Shown: piece by piece, positions 36,247 to 48,007 of the stretch | Layout of the letters: every line of letters starts with the position of its first letter | Numbering within the stretch: the stretch's first letter is position 1 | Assembly (NCBI GenBank): GCA_004794785.1 | Contig: SJOL01001796.1 | Coordinates: forward strand, 1 to 64,000 | DNA length: 64,000 nt | Direction of reading: 5' to 3' | Source of the DNA: Opisthorchis felineus | Lineage: Eukaryota > Platyhelminthes > Trematoda > Opisthorchiida > Opisthorchiidae | Translations under genes and position numbers: made by a program | The notes under the pieces: generated by a model | The model's input: only the letters and a program-made list of their open reading frames with translations | Databases searched by the model: none | Told to the model about the DNA's origin: nothing

Positions 36247-37050
36247 GAGTGTTAAACACTGATTTTATGCTGTCGATGATGGTGGTGATGCGACAGATGA
36301 TTTGCCACTGTTGGCTACCGCAATTGCACAGTTTAAGTGTCCACGCAACAGCAACGGAGAATCTATCCGTCAAGTACACCACCAAAGAAGTCATTGAATC
36401 TCGGCTGCACATGAAATACTTGATTACAACGGAACAGCTGAACAGTTGAACACTGCATCGAGTAATTGCATACGCCAAAAAACCACTCGACTGTCTTCGT
36501 CGATTGGAACCAATTCAACATGTATCTAGACTAGCAGAAGTAGAATCTTTACTGTCACTCATTGACTAAGTGACCAATATTGACCGCGTGTTTTTACGCA
36601 CGCAGGTAAATAGGGTTTTCGAGGTGGGGCTCTGGTGATCCATCTCGTACGTGGTTGGTAAACCTGTGGAGCACAGTCTTTTCCAGCCGTATTGTCCAGC
36701 TAAAGTCTGTCCATCGTTGAACGTTGGTCTCATGGTGAGTGAGGTTCCCAAACGATGTCTAATCAATCCCATTGGTGGCGTCTTCTTTTGATATGAGGCT
36801 CAGATGCACCCATCCTATTGGCGTTCCAAGATGTATGTGGCCTGTCCTTGCTTGTTTTCTGTAATGGCGTAAGGCTGTTTGTGACAAATTCGCACCCTTA
36901 TGCTTTGTTACCCATCTTTATTAGGCATCCTTCCTCGTGGCTGTATGACGGTTAAGCACCAATATTTATTAGTGCTGTATACCTACCAATGATAACGCTG
37001 ATGACGATATCCCGGGCGGTGTACAACAATAAACTTCCGAACTGAGGGCA
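36247..37050. other. Unassigned stretch between LINE fragments
   Basis: No gene or classifiable repeat was recognised. A minus-strand frame of 68 codons at 36566-36772 has no family support. Confidence 0.4.
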
Positions 37051-37069
37051 ATTTCAGGCCGCATCATTC

Positions 37070-38390
37070 ATTTGACAATCGTTAATGTTCTCATGCCATA
37101 TTGGAAGTGGCGCTGCACCATCAACCGGGTCGCCTTACTTGCTGCATACAGAAGAGCGGGTAGGCGAAAGTACGCCAATGGTACTTTGCGTACCTTCAAG
37201 AATTCCTCTTCTACTCTATCACATCCCGCTGTGAGTAACCTCTTTCCAAGTTGGACCTGGACAGACAGCTTTGATAACTTTGTGGTAACCTTAGAGGAGA
37301 CTTCTGCAAGTCCGACTTCGATATCAATTTTTTAAACCTTGGAAGCCGGTGTATTTATTGTACCCACTCTGAAGAGGGCAATAGAACAAGCTGGTCCTTG
37401 TTTGATGACAAAACGTTCGCCAGTTAACAGTACCCCACTGAATATAACTGTAACTGCTATGTACGCACCCACCTCCTCAGCGGATTTCTCTGTCACAGAA
37501 CCTTTTGTGAAGTGCAAAGCATGATCGGTGAGGGATCGATCCACAGTATACTCTTAATCGCAGGTGACTCGAATGCACATGCAAGCCGATGAGACAAATC
37601 CATCCGTCATAGCCTCAGCAAGTGCGGTCACGACAGACTTGGCAATTTCGCTGCGTTGAACCAACTCGCCATTGCCAAAATGCTATCTCAGCACTTTGCA
37701 CGGCATTTCGATCAGCTGTAGCTACCTTTCGGTGCCTAGCTGCCATGCCAATCAAAGGAAGCATGAAGGCTGGGATACTGCCAGGTTGCCCAAGTCTAGA
37801 CAGGGGACGTCGATATGCAGATGTCGGGTTCGAACCACGGACCTTGCAAGACATTTACCAACGTGATATACGAATAATGGCCACACTGTGTCTCAAATCG
37901 ATTTTGTCCTGACACAATCTCGATGAGCATCAGCAGTAGAGGATTGTTGTTGGAGTCGAATGATGGTTACTATGTCGGTTGTATCGAGAAGCTGAAACGG
38001 GAAACGCCGGAGGATTGCATCGTACCCTCGTGCGAGGGAGAGTCCAACTGCATTCTGTTACCAGGCAAGAGTAAGGAGCCTCGAAACACACCAATGTCCT
38101 ACCACTGAGGCGTAAAGAGACTTAAACCAACCCTTCTAAGAGTACAACAATGCAACTGATAGCAAACTACTTGCGCCAATCTGAACACCTCCTTAGAATG
38201 CACGAACTGCGTGCAACGATGAGGAATACAATCTTCACCTTGACGAGACCGTTACACTCAGCCTACATACCCAACTAAGTGGTCTCGAGGGCACAACACG
38301 TCACGAATGTATGCGTCACGGCAGCAGACCGACGAAATTACACCACTCACAAAACAGTGAAGGAGCTGCACCCATAACCGGTAACGAAAG
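37070..38390 (+). pseudogene. RTE-like LINE endonuclease region, split by a SINE
   Basis: The plus strand carries decayed AP-endonuclease motifs: ITVTAMYAPTSSAD at about 37447, AGDSNAH (normally GDFNAH) at about 37560, and SQIDFVLTQSR at about 37893. Several in-frame stops interrupt it. The SINE at 37712-37851 sits between the last two motifs. Confidence 0.7.
37712..37851 (-). mobile_element. tRNA-derived SINE, copy 3, nested in LINE
   Basis: It has the same body as copy 2 (ctttcggtgcctagctgccat, gatactgccaggttgcccaa on plus). The B box is intact (minus: ggttcgaaccc). The A-box half of the tRNA head is missing, so the copy is 5'-truncated. It interrupts the endonuclease region of an RTE-like LINE and therefore inserted later. 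Confidence 0.8.
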
Positions 38391-40180
38391 CCATATACGG
38401 GATCGACTAGTTCATTCCACAACTTAGGTCACTGTGTGTAGATCGGTCAAATGTGTCTCACAGTTGCACTTACCGTTTCACCTTCGCAATTTCCTGCAAG
38501 TTTTCTGAACATTTGTAGACAGAATATCGTGACATCCCACGTAACTATATTCAAAGGGTGTGGGTACTTTGGCCCATGTGTAAAAGCTATCTTCTATTAC
38601 GGGCAATTCCTCATTGTAACTCATTCCTTGTTGAGCTCTGGAAAGCTTTTCCACCTAATGGTGGTAACACCCAAATCATTTTTTTACCCAAATCATTTCT
38701 CAAGAGGCTACGGCATCTTGGAGGTTGTTTATGCAAGAAGAGGCTACTGAAGTGAGGTGGCGAGAGCCTGCGCGAGCCTGCGAGAAAAGGCCACAGTAGA
38801 ATGTTTCAAAAATCCAAGTTCACTCGTGATAAGTACTGCATGGACCTAAAGACACTGATAAACTTTCAGTTACGGTGCCGTTTCGGGTCATGCCTATTGT
38901 CCAACTCCATCTTTATCATGTTTCGGTAACTTCACAGCATTCACTATCTGTATGTTCCATGGAGTTATAGTTCAAGGAGGAAATCAGGTCATAATACCGC
39001 CCGTATCTAATACCTAACAACTGTAGACCAGTAAACATGAATGAGGTGGTGGGCCATGGTGTCACTTCTACTGATTCTGCACGGTGTTGTTACTGAGGGC
39101 AGCTCCCACACCATATATTCCACGAGTCCCCGTTTCCGGAACACCAGATAGATGGAGAGTACAAGTGAAAAGGTTGAGTTAGTCCTGGGCGCTTAAAGAC
39201 GTATGTCTTCATTTAAGTCTTGTGCACGTGTTCTAGAGACAAAGTTCTAAGAGAGTGTAAGGTCTGAGCTAGCACTGCCTGTTCCCCAAGCTGACACAGT
39301 ACAAACTTTGAAGGCTCTTACATAACGAAAGGATCTGGTAGGTTTATCGTAGTGTTATCTTATTTGTTGTTAACGGATAGCGGGTTGGATAAGGCACATC
39401 CGTCAGATAACTGCCAGCCAGAGGATCCAGTGAGGTATGCGTGTAAGGGATAGGGGGACACTAGAAAAATGACAGTTCCCGACTCCTGGAAGAGGCTTTA
39501 GCTGAGGTACGCCGCGCTGAGCTCTTGACTCATGTCTGACTTAGAAGGTAGTGGGAGGAGAGAAGCTTTCGTTTGGAGGCCCCAGCCTCCGACTCAAAAG
39601 GCAGCGGGTAGTAGCACCTTGCCAGTGGTCAGTGGCCAATAACCCGACCTGTTTGATCGCAAGGGGCTGACTTAGCACCAGGGTACAGGAACTAAGGCAC
39701 AGATGTCTAATTGCTGATGTTGCAACACACAAAGCAGATGCACTTGGAGCTGCATCGGGTTTCTGGGAGGTTTTAATTGCACTTCAACCGGCGGACACTG
39801 TCATCCGTCGACATCGGAGTGTACTGTTTTAGGGTCGACCTCTTCCCACTCGCCCTTCTTCAGGGGAAGGCAGCATCACCGCTGCCATAAATATGAACAT
39901 GCTAGTTGCATTAGGGGGACCCCTTGCTGCCTTCACAATCCCATCGCAGCCGACAGTACGACTTTACCCCATGGCTGCCTCGTAATACGACTAAACACAG
40001 TGCAGGGTCCCATTGCGCATTGTCTGAATGCTACCCTTTATCCTTCCTGATACAGTTGCACTTTGTGAAACGAAGCTCAGGGCAGTGTAACTAGCGGGAA
40101 CGTCGCAGCCATCAAGCCCGACTACCACGTCAAGGTGGCAGCTTGCGGTTGAGGGGACGCGGGAAGAAGACGGTGGGGCA
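38391..40180. other. Unclassified, possibly old repeats
   Basis: No coding frame with family support was found. A GC-richer block at about 39400-40180 differs in composition from its flanks and lies just before an RTE-like fragment. It could be the 5' part of such an element or another old repeat; this is a guess. Confidence 0.3.
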
Positions 40181-40620
40181 GACAATTGTTGGTGTGATTT
40201 CTACAAATCCCACAGCGATCTACAACTGCTCAAAAAGTGTCCGACAGGCTTGAGATGTCGTGGAGCCGCCTTAGTTGATAACTCGGATGCATTCTTTGAG
40301 TGAGGTACCCTCCACTTCACCAAAAACCGGTGCAATATAGCCGACAATGAAGTGTAGTATACGCGTTCCTTGAGACCCGGCAATCTTTTCGATTACACAA
40401 GTAGTAAAAACTGGCAACAATAATTCTGGGGTTAGTGTGTCGACTTTGTCCATCACACTACCATCGGAGTTAATGCAAATTCCGAGATACGCATAGCGTT
40501 CCAACGTCACAACTTGGATTCCCAAGGACATTTTTAAAGGTTACGTCCCACAGAATGACTTTGGTCTTTGTGTCGAAGAGCTAGATGATCCTGGTCAGCT
40601 GTTCTAGTACTGCTTGCGAT
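40180..40620 (-). pseudogene. RTE-like LINE fragment
   Basis: The minus strand encodes QVVTLERYAYLGICINSDGS (about 40515-40455), matching the TYLGSC-SSD segment of other copies. Just upstream is a decayed QAVLEQLTRII / TKTKVILWD segment (40620-40545). Stops break the frame. Confidence 0.65.
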
Positions 40621-40864
40621 TCCTAGAAAGCAGGTGCAGTATACAATGAACAGTCAGCCGCCAGGTGAGAAAGAGCATATGCAAGGATAGAGATATTGGA
40701 TGGGTGCAGGAAGCTGAGGAGATGCTGGAACCCAGAAGCTCTGGAAGCAACAGACAGCAGCAACCGATCCAGAGAGGCCTCTGGTGAGCTAAAAACTGTC
40801 CCAAGCAATTGCGGTGAGTCGTCTTTAGTGCCAATTTTCAGGACTATCGTTCTTTTTATATAGA

Positions 40865-40950
40865 CAAAGGGTGCTGGGAATGAGTATGGCAATCACAGTG
40901 GAATTAGCTCAACGCCAGTTGTAACCAGACTATTTGCATCGCTTCATTAT
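40865..40950 (+). pseudogene. RTE-like LINE fragment, RT N-terminal motif
   Basis: The plus strand encodes EYGNHSGISSTPVVTRLFAS, a variant of the ECGNHRGISLTP motif seen at about 34890. It is a short, isolated fragment. Confidence 0.55.
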
Positions 40951-41094
40951 CACCACCATCATCAACACGATAAAATCAATATCAGAACTAAGGCTTCACT
41001 GCCATACAATCACAATGTATTCGAAATCCTTTTTTTGAAGAGTGAACGTTGATGGAGAGGGGACTTAGTGCTAGCCTAACACAATCACTCCGAG

Positions 41095-41155
41095 GTGTCC
41101 ACACCTCTATGGTCATCATCATCATCAACGTCATCATCATCACCATTATCATCAG
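41095..41155. repeat. (CAT/ATC)n imperfect microsatellite
   Basis: Interrupted CAT trinucleotide repeats occur at about 41114-41155. They probably derive from the 3' tail of a LINE copy, whose UTR-like sequence (ggagaggggacttagtgcta) precedes them. Confidence 0.8.
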
Positions 41156-41224
41156 AGATAGCAACATCAGTGTTGACACTGATGATTCACTGTCGTACAA
41201 CCATAAAGTTTATCTACTTTTATT

Positions 41225-41600
41225 TAAAACCTCAGGATGAAAATAGAAAAGAATGTGCGAGGGAGGGGACCAGGTACTGATCTGTCACAAGCATCCTGAG
41301 ATGCACACATCTTCAGGCGCCCAATCAGACAATTTGGAAAGAAGCTGACAGCACGAACACCACTGAAGATGATCAGCCGCCATTTCTTGCAATGTCTCCA
41401 GTCAAGCGCAGGAGCGGTCACCGGGACCCCATTCTGGAAGGCATAGCGCACCAAAAAGACTAAAACTCTTTGTAAGCTTTCACACGCTTCTACCAAGTCA
41501 CACGTTTTCCACTTCCAGATTTGCGCCAATCTGAAGGAGGCACGGAGAACAAAATTTGTCTCCGTACACGGTGCCACGGCATGCGTGGAACACGGCCGAG
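41225..41600 (-). pseudogene. RTE-like LINE 3' end
   Basis: The minus strand encodes a decayed ETLQEMAADHLQWCSCCQLL (about 41400-41340), followed by the 3' untranslated tail shared with 31.6 kb and 36.1 kb. The reading frame is broken. Confidence 0.7.
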
Positions 41601-41644
41601 CCAGCGTGGTTCATTGTGTGGTATGTTCTATGCGACTGAAGTTC

Positions 41645-41812
41645 CTGCTCAGTGGTTAGAGGGCTAATTTACTGACAGGAAGGTCGGTAGTCCGAACCTG
41701 ACCTCTGCATCTCGACTTCCCCTGTCTAGACAGTATCCCAGCCCTCGTGTCACCCTTCGGGTGACATGGCAGCTAAGCACCGAAAGGATGTTACTGCTGA
41801 ACGATTTTTTTT
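41645..41812 (+). repeat. tRNA-derived SINE, copy 4
   Basis: It opens with a partial A-box-like gctcagtggttagagg. A decayed B box (ggtagtccgaacctg) and the family body (cccctgtctagacagtatccc, gtgacatggcagctaagcac, cgaaagg) follow. It ends in a T/A-rich tail near 41812. Confidence 0.78.
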
Positions 41813-41829
41813 ATTTGCACAATCAAATG

Positions 41830-43600
41830 TCCTTTTTCTAATTTCCTCGTTACGAATTCATTGACGCCATCCGACACTAGCAATGCTTCTGAGACATCGG
41901 TGGTCAAAGGCCCGAGGACGCCTCATATCATCTGTTCGCAGAGGCCACACCTAGCAACCATGCAGCCCTTACGGTAGCCTGGTACACGAGACCCTCGAGG
42001 CCCAGCTATATGCCTTTTTGACGCCACGAATGATGCAAATTAGCAGGCCCTATTCGGGCCTTTGGGATTTTTGCACTGAATTCACCAAACACACTTCCGT
42101 CAGGGTTGATACAATGATATGTATAATGTAAGGTTCTCCTTGAATTGTAATGCGTATGTTCGGAATCTGCACGTTCTGAAACATGACTTTGTATTTTGAA
42201 GGTGCAAGGCGTATGCCAAAAGATGGTACGATAATGGACAGTCTATTCAACAGGGCTTGTGCTCCGCCTTCATCTTCAAAGATGGGAACGATACTGTCCG
42301 CGTACTCCTGATGGACAAGGTTCTCACCAGCAACAATTTGGACACCGGGGTTTTGAAGAACTTCCAGCGTTCGCCTCACTATTTCATCGACGACGAAGTT
42401 AAACAAGTATTGAGAGGATGGACGTCCTTGTCGCACATCACTTTTCGTAAGGAAGCCTTTAGAGAGCTCACCATACACTCCCACATGCCCAGAAGTATGT
42501 GAGCATAGAGACCGACTGATGTTCAGACTTCTGGGGCGTACGCCGCTGAGCAAGTGTAGTTAACAGCAATCACAAATCGACGGAATCGAATGCACCTATG
42601 GAGTCAAGAAACATGTGTGTGAGCGTGGCGTTTCTCTAACACCTGACGGAGTGCGAAGATGTGGTCAACGCAGCCTCCACCAGGTCGGGATCTCGCTTGA
42701 TGCGCACGGGTAAATGTTTCGCGCTCCACCGTAAAACGACGAAGAATCAGTGACGTCAGAAGTTTTGTTACAACGGGAGTCAAACTAATACCTCTGTGGT
42801 TACTACATTCACTGCGAGCACCTGTTTGAAAATAGTCACCATCATCAACTCATCCCAGTTGTCTCAGATGGTCTCTTTCTGCCAGATGGATCCAAATAAG
42901 CTAGACAGGCACTGGCTGAGAAACCCATCGCCATCCTTGAACAGAGCAGGTGGATGGTCGTCAGGACTAGCAGCATGATAACGCTGAGTAGAGGTATACA
43001 CCCGGACACTTCTGAGGCTGAAGGGGTTCCATGTTCACAGTCCACCTTTGTGTTGAAGGGCAGGATTTCGGAATGGAGGTAGCAGGTAGCCAACTGAATT
43101 GCCGCTCAAAGTACTGTGCCCAGACGTCCAAACGTCCTGCTTTGTTGGATATCAGGCAGCCAATTTGGTCTCCGATAATTTCGCTGACAAAAGCCTTTCA
43201 AGATCCAGTAGATAGAATCAAATAGAGCGGCTTGTGTACGTTTCCAGTGATTTGCCTCTTCCACCTCTTCGACCTTTCGGGTCCGCCATGGTTCTCGGTT
43301 CTCAACGAACACTCCATTTTGCCCGGTGTCGGATGATGTGTCGGGTGGAATTGTGGTTGCGACGAGGGGGAATCTGTCGCCAGGTCTCCAGCAAAGACAC
43401 GGTCCTATCACAGATCCAATGTTTGCACGAGGTTCGCTGGGTTACACCTGGGTTCCGGCTTTGGGTAGCGCTTTGGATATGTTTCAAATGGCCGTTATTA
43501 ACCGACATTGGATCACCCACCAGGTGTTTGAGGAGCCGGCTCTGATAGGTTCGTTTTATTCCTGAGTCCACTAGCTTCTAAATGGTTAAGCAAGGTGTGC
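41830..43600 (-). pseudogene. RTE-like LINE, endonuclease-RT linker to RT C-terminus
   Basis: On the minus strand, linker sequence (DRTVSLLETWRQIPPRRNHN at about 43425) leads into the RT core: SDVRQGRPSSQYLFNFVVDE at about 42450 and YADSIVPIFEDE (YADD changed to YADS) at about 42310. Then come PSKYKVMFQ at about 42190 and a decayed LRAEDMRR-like region to about 41840. The catalytic YADD change and multiple stops show it is dead. Confidence 0.82.
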
Positions 43601-43969
43601 GCGTTTTGCGTAGACCTGAAAGGAATAATGAGAAGCATCAGCCGACAAGCGCATGATCGGATTCCACGCTGGTATTCCAGAAGGAACGGTAGTGATTAAC
43701 TCTTGCCACCAGTAACTAACGGCGATGTGGTCTACTTGGATTTTGGGCTGGTTCGTTGGTGAGCAACCCGTTGTCAAGCTATTTCCGCTCACATTGTGTC
43801 ATCCTACGAATGCGTATGATGACAGGATCCGGGAAATCAAGCGGGTTTACAGTCAGGAAGTGGCTGTGTGTACCACGGCTTAACCTTCCGTCAAGTGTTA
43901 CAGGAACAGCACGCGTCTGGGGCCTTACAATCCGTGTTTGATTTCATCGACCGGTCAGTTCTTTTCAGC

Positions 43970-44950
43970 ACACCTTCGCAACAAGATTTATTTTCTTTAC
44001 GGTAGCTAGTAGATGCCATGCCCTGTCTCTAGTAACATACTTGCGGGGGCGGCCGAGTGTACGGAAAACCCTCCACAAGTTTTCCACCAAATGGTAGTGT
44101 CAGACAAAGGGTCCAGTTCCTCCATTGTTGTCTAATTTCGTGGTTGGAAAAATAATGAGGTAAAATCTAGAAGTTCTCCAAAACCCTGGTGTTTAGATCT
44201 CTCCAGGATAGAACCTCGACAGCCTACAATAGGCACACAAAACGGTCCTCATTTTTGAAAGAGCCGGAAGCGCGAGCATTACCGGAGAAACGGAGCAATC
44301 CTCCGGAATATTCTTCGAGCTCACAAAGTGCAAAGCCATGCAGCAGAACATAAAGTCTTCGAACATGCCCCTGAGGATTCAAGGAGTGACACTGAAAGCT
44401 GTGAAACATTATACGTATCTCGGAATTTGTATTAGCTCCGTCGGCAATCTGACAGATGAATTAAACGCCTGAATCGTGAAGGCCAGAGTTGCTTTTGCCA
44501 AGTTGCACTACGCGTGGCATCAAAAAACCATATCATTGGGTCTCAAAGCGCGCGTACAGCAGACACTAGTACGGCCTGCATTGTTGTACGGCAGCGAACC
44601 TAGCCAATTCGGGTGAATGATGTACGACATCTTCAGGTATCTGACCGCCGATGTTTCAGAACTGCGGCTGGAATAAGCTGAGACCAGCAAATTCGCAACG
44701 TTATCAGGAAACGGATCACTGGTGAAGCAGACGGCATTTCACTCAAAGATTTCATCCAGTACTGCAAGCCTAGTCGGCTGGGCCATATTTTATGCACGCG
44801 GAAATTCGACATGCCTATAATATATCTCCGTATCCAATTCAGCGTGGGCATTGAAACGCAAGGTCTTACTTGGGGCTGCCATCTTCTGTCCGGATTGTCC
44901 GACTGAGTGCTGGAAGTACGGGCAGGTCTGACATTTGTTATAGACTGGCC
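43970..44950 (+). pseudogene. RTE-like LINE fragment, RT C-terminal half
   Basis: The plus strand contains decayed pieces of the same family in frames broken by stops: ELTKCKAMQQNIKSSNMPL at about 44320, TYLGICISSVGNLTDELNA at about 44412, and VRPALLYGSE at about 44570. It lies convergent to the minus-strand copy at 41.8-43.6 kb. Confidence 0.72.
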
Positions 44951-44973
44951 TTAGCACCTCTCACTACCCCCTT

Positions 44974-45227
44974 TTACGATTGAACCTTTATCAAATGGAT
45001 TAGCCTGGTTGTTAGCAGTGGACCACCATTGTCCTCATCTGGCGTTGCTGTCGAGGGTGATGATAATGACTGGCCATGATCATGACCTCCTTCAACACGA
45101 CCAGGTTTAGTGTTAGCAGCTGACTCAGCAGCCCAGAAAAATACGTACACAACGCCCCATTGCTCCAATAATCGTCCACAGATGTTGCAACGAGATTCCG
45201 TAAAGCCACTGGGTTCATGTGAAGCGG
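44974..45227 (-). CDS. Candidate terminal exon, unidentified gene
   Basis: A phase-compatible acceptor (gattaattttgtgtgag) opens two bases plus 84 codons, including the stop, ending TAA at 44976-44974. The product includes a CNICGRLLEQW segment with a CxxC pair, then a Ser/Thr/Pro- and acid-rich end. It continues in frame from the exon at 45395-45474 across a 167-bp intron. No family was recognised. Another frame (45012-45236) is also open here, so coding status is unproven. It could be a real small-gene 3' end or coincidence. Confidence 0.33.
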
Positions 45228-45394
45228 CTCACACAAAATTAATCAACACTTCTGTTAGCAATTCAGTGTGATAAGTGGAGCCAATTAGACCCGTGTCTAC
45301 CAGAAATTCGCAAAAACTTTTCAGGGCCTGCCAAAGTGTTACCCATCTGCGCAATAAATAAGCAAACGACATTCTGACAATCAGAGGGACTTAC

Positions 45395-45474
45395 GGAGGT
45401 AAAACATCCCACGATACTCGACCATCGCGCGGTTCTGCATCACCTCAACCTGTGTGAATCCGATTGGTCGCAAT
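45395..45474 (-). CDS. Candidate internal exon, unidentified gene
   Basis: This 80-bp segment has canonical borders: acceptor tttaaatgttttgatttttag and donor gtaagt. One base, 26 open codons (containing FTQVEVMQNRAMVEYRGMFY) and one base give phase 1, matching the next exon. No upstream exon was found before the inverted duplication. Confidence 0.38.
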
Positions 45475-45665
45475 CTAAAAATCAAAACATTTAAACACAG
45501 CTTCGACACAAGGACGGAGCGTCAACAAAGCGAGCACTTGAATAGATAGGAAGCCTTAGGCTGTCTAACCGCAATACTCTGGTAAGTAGATGAGAGCAAC
45601 TACGCACGAGAGCCGCCAAACGACAAGAAATGAAAAACGACCCGTGATACTTGGGCCAAACCGCA

Positions 45666-45709
45666 ATCCGTGTATCCATCCGTGAATCCGTGAATCCGTG
45701 AATCCTTGA
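45666..45709 (-). repeat. 8-bp tandem repeat (ATCCGTGA)n, CR1-type tail
   Basis: On plus there are a variant unit, a half unit, three exact ATCCGTGA units and one ATCCTTGA. It lies just outside the 3' end of the minus-strand CR1-like fragment. CR1-clade LINEs characteristically end in short tandem repeats instead of poly(A), so this is probably tail material. The other arm lacks it. Confidence 0.7.
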
Positions 45710-45790
45710 AACAGATCAAACATTGCGGGGGAAGGCTGTGCCATTGGGCAACCAGGAATTCACGGATTGATACACGGGATCGGGGATTTC

Positions 45791-47141
45791 GCCAAAGTTT
45801 CCCGGGTCAGTTTTGTTCTTGTCGTTCACTGGCTGCCGTTCACCTGAAAGGTACAAGAGAAAAAAGGGTATAGCACTGCTCTTCAAGTTCTCAGCGTGAG
45901 GCAGTAAGCTAGCCAGTGCGAGGACTCTAACAGTGCTCTGAACTGGGTACCAGATACAACGTGAACAACCGTCGAATGAAGGTTAGTCCACACATAAACT
46001 ACCCGAAATGAGAAAAAAAGGTTCCCAAATAATAATGTGCGCTCTGAGCTTGAAAATCCTCTTGCCCTGTCCCCGCCGTGTGTTAGCTGGGTCAACGGTG
46101 AAAAATCTGTTGACCAAACCTTGTTCAAATAGGGCATAAGTAAGTATCAGGTCTCCTGGGAGACGACGATACTCCAGGGGCAATAGGCCGAGCACCGCGA
46201 GACGCGTTTCATAATTAATGGACTTAAGATCGGCAACCATTTTCGTAGCAGCTCGTTGGACACGCTCAATGACGGGTTCCATCCTTCTTGCGCCCTGAGT
46301 GAACAACTTGGTTGGTGTATTCACGAGGTGGTCTGGCGTAGGCCCCATAGAGTATTCGGAAGTCCATGCGAGTAATACGGGAGAAGGTGCGCCGAATCAT
46401 CCGTAGAACGGCGAAAGCCTTTTGGACCGATTTTTCATGGTGCAGTGAGAAGGACACGTTTGGAGAGAGCCAGATACCCAAATCCTTTTTAGTATCTATC
46501 CTCGTGAGGTCTCCATGTCCATTCTCACCATCCGAGACGAAGGCGTTCCTCCGAATGACATATGGGGGCACTTTTCGTCATTCAGAGAAAGGTGCCAGTC
46601 CAACGACCACTGCTTTGCAGCGTCTACATCCATTTGGAGGGCACTGGCATTTGAACTCTGGGATTTCAAGTCGCCCGCAAAATGTAGACATGGATTTGGA
46701 AAACACCCGGAGGGTCGTTGACGTAGATCAGAAACAGAAGTGGTCCAAAAACGGGGCCTTGAGTAACTGCAATGGAGACCAGCGCCGGAGAAGAGTAGGT
46801 CGAGCCTACTTTCACTCGGAATGTTGTCCGATAAGAACGCCTTAATCCAGCGTAGCATTTTTCCTTGAATCCCGTAAGACTCGAGTTTGTGGAGCAGCGG
46901 ACGTGTGGTTGCTTTTGTGAATGCTTTTATGAAGTCAAAATATATGGCATCCGTTATGAGTATTTCGTCTTGGGAAGTGTGGCGCGAAACCCAAATCTCA
47001 AGGTCAGGTGTTGTAGAAACCTTTTGGATTCGAGCCCATCCATATGTCTTTACCCATCTTTTGCACTGGATAATTATTTTTGCGGTGGTCCCCGAATTAA
47101 CTGCGCTCACAAAAACAAATGGCTTCTCCATTAGACCTTAT
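45791..47141 (-). pseudogene. CR1-like LINE fragment B' (3' end), left arm
   Basis: This is the mirror copy of 53640-54990. The minus-strand frames carry RT motif A (IYFDFIKAF), ESYGIQGKMLRWIKAFLSD, a mutated FAGDLK in place of FADDLK, and [35 protein letters not shown] and [18 protein letters not shown] follow. It is split by the same frameshifts as its mirror copy. Confidence 0.88.
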
Positions 47142-48007
47142 CGATGCCTACTCTTTTCAGTGTCAGTTCCAAATGGCCATTCCCATAAGTAAACCGCTCA
47201 CCCCCTACTTTCTTTCCTTTCTGCTTCATAATACTCATGTCCTGTAACTCAGAAGAAGCAGTTGAGTTGCCGTTCTCGTAGCTAATTTAAACTAGTCCGC
47301 ACTTAACTGAAGTATCACCATCTGAAACTGGTGACATCCCACTTAGGAGCCAGATACCAGCTGCTGTGCATACGTTGGTAAACTGTTGTAATCCTAAATA
47401 TCCGGCTAGAGCTTTCTTAGTAAAAAAATAAGAAAGAAAGCCTTCCAAGTTCGTAAACACCTGATACATAAAAGCCTGCTCACTTGCTAGCCTCTCTTTC
47501 TTCCCCAGTTCGCCGAACACGTTTTAGTCCTTATCTACATAATCGTTTCTGTCGACGTGCTGCCATATCTTACGCTTCCACAATCCCATCTATGCCATCA
47601 GCTGATAGGTGGCTAAGACTGACTGAGGCCCTCGCAGTACAATCCTAGAACTCTAGGGTTTTCTCTTGCTTATCCCCCCGACCAAATATCCCCCAGCCTG
47701 CACCGAAGCATCACATGATACCACCACCCCCGCCCTCCTCCTCAGTGGTTGTTAGGCTCCGAATCCCCATCATATATCTCCTCAATATGTTCAAACGAGC
47801 GCCTCACAGCCAAAAGACCAAGGTCCCAGCCCCCTCACATTTCGAGGCCGGTAAACAGGGCGGTACGTTCGAAATCGGTTTCGTTTTTCCCTCGTGCAAA
47901 TTTGTGAAAGAATTCTTTCACTATTCAATCTATTCACCGCGTTCACACGTGTCATGTGTTGAATTTTTTGACTCTAACATAACATTAGGTGATAACCTCT
48001 GTTATTT
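47142..48007 (-). other. Unexplained segment between CR1 fragments, left arm
   Basis: This is not recognisable LINE sequence. It contains a 77-codon minus-strand frame (47520-47287, starts GTG) ending KCGLV, and a 111-codon plus-strand frame (47715-48050). It is duplicated at 52774-53639. Confidence 0.5.

Noticed and set aside
41095..41160. CAT-repeat block as a CRISPR-like or coding repeat
   Set aside because: It is an imperfect trinucleotide microsatellite without spacers, in a eukaryotic LINE-tail context.
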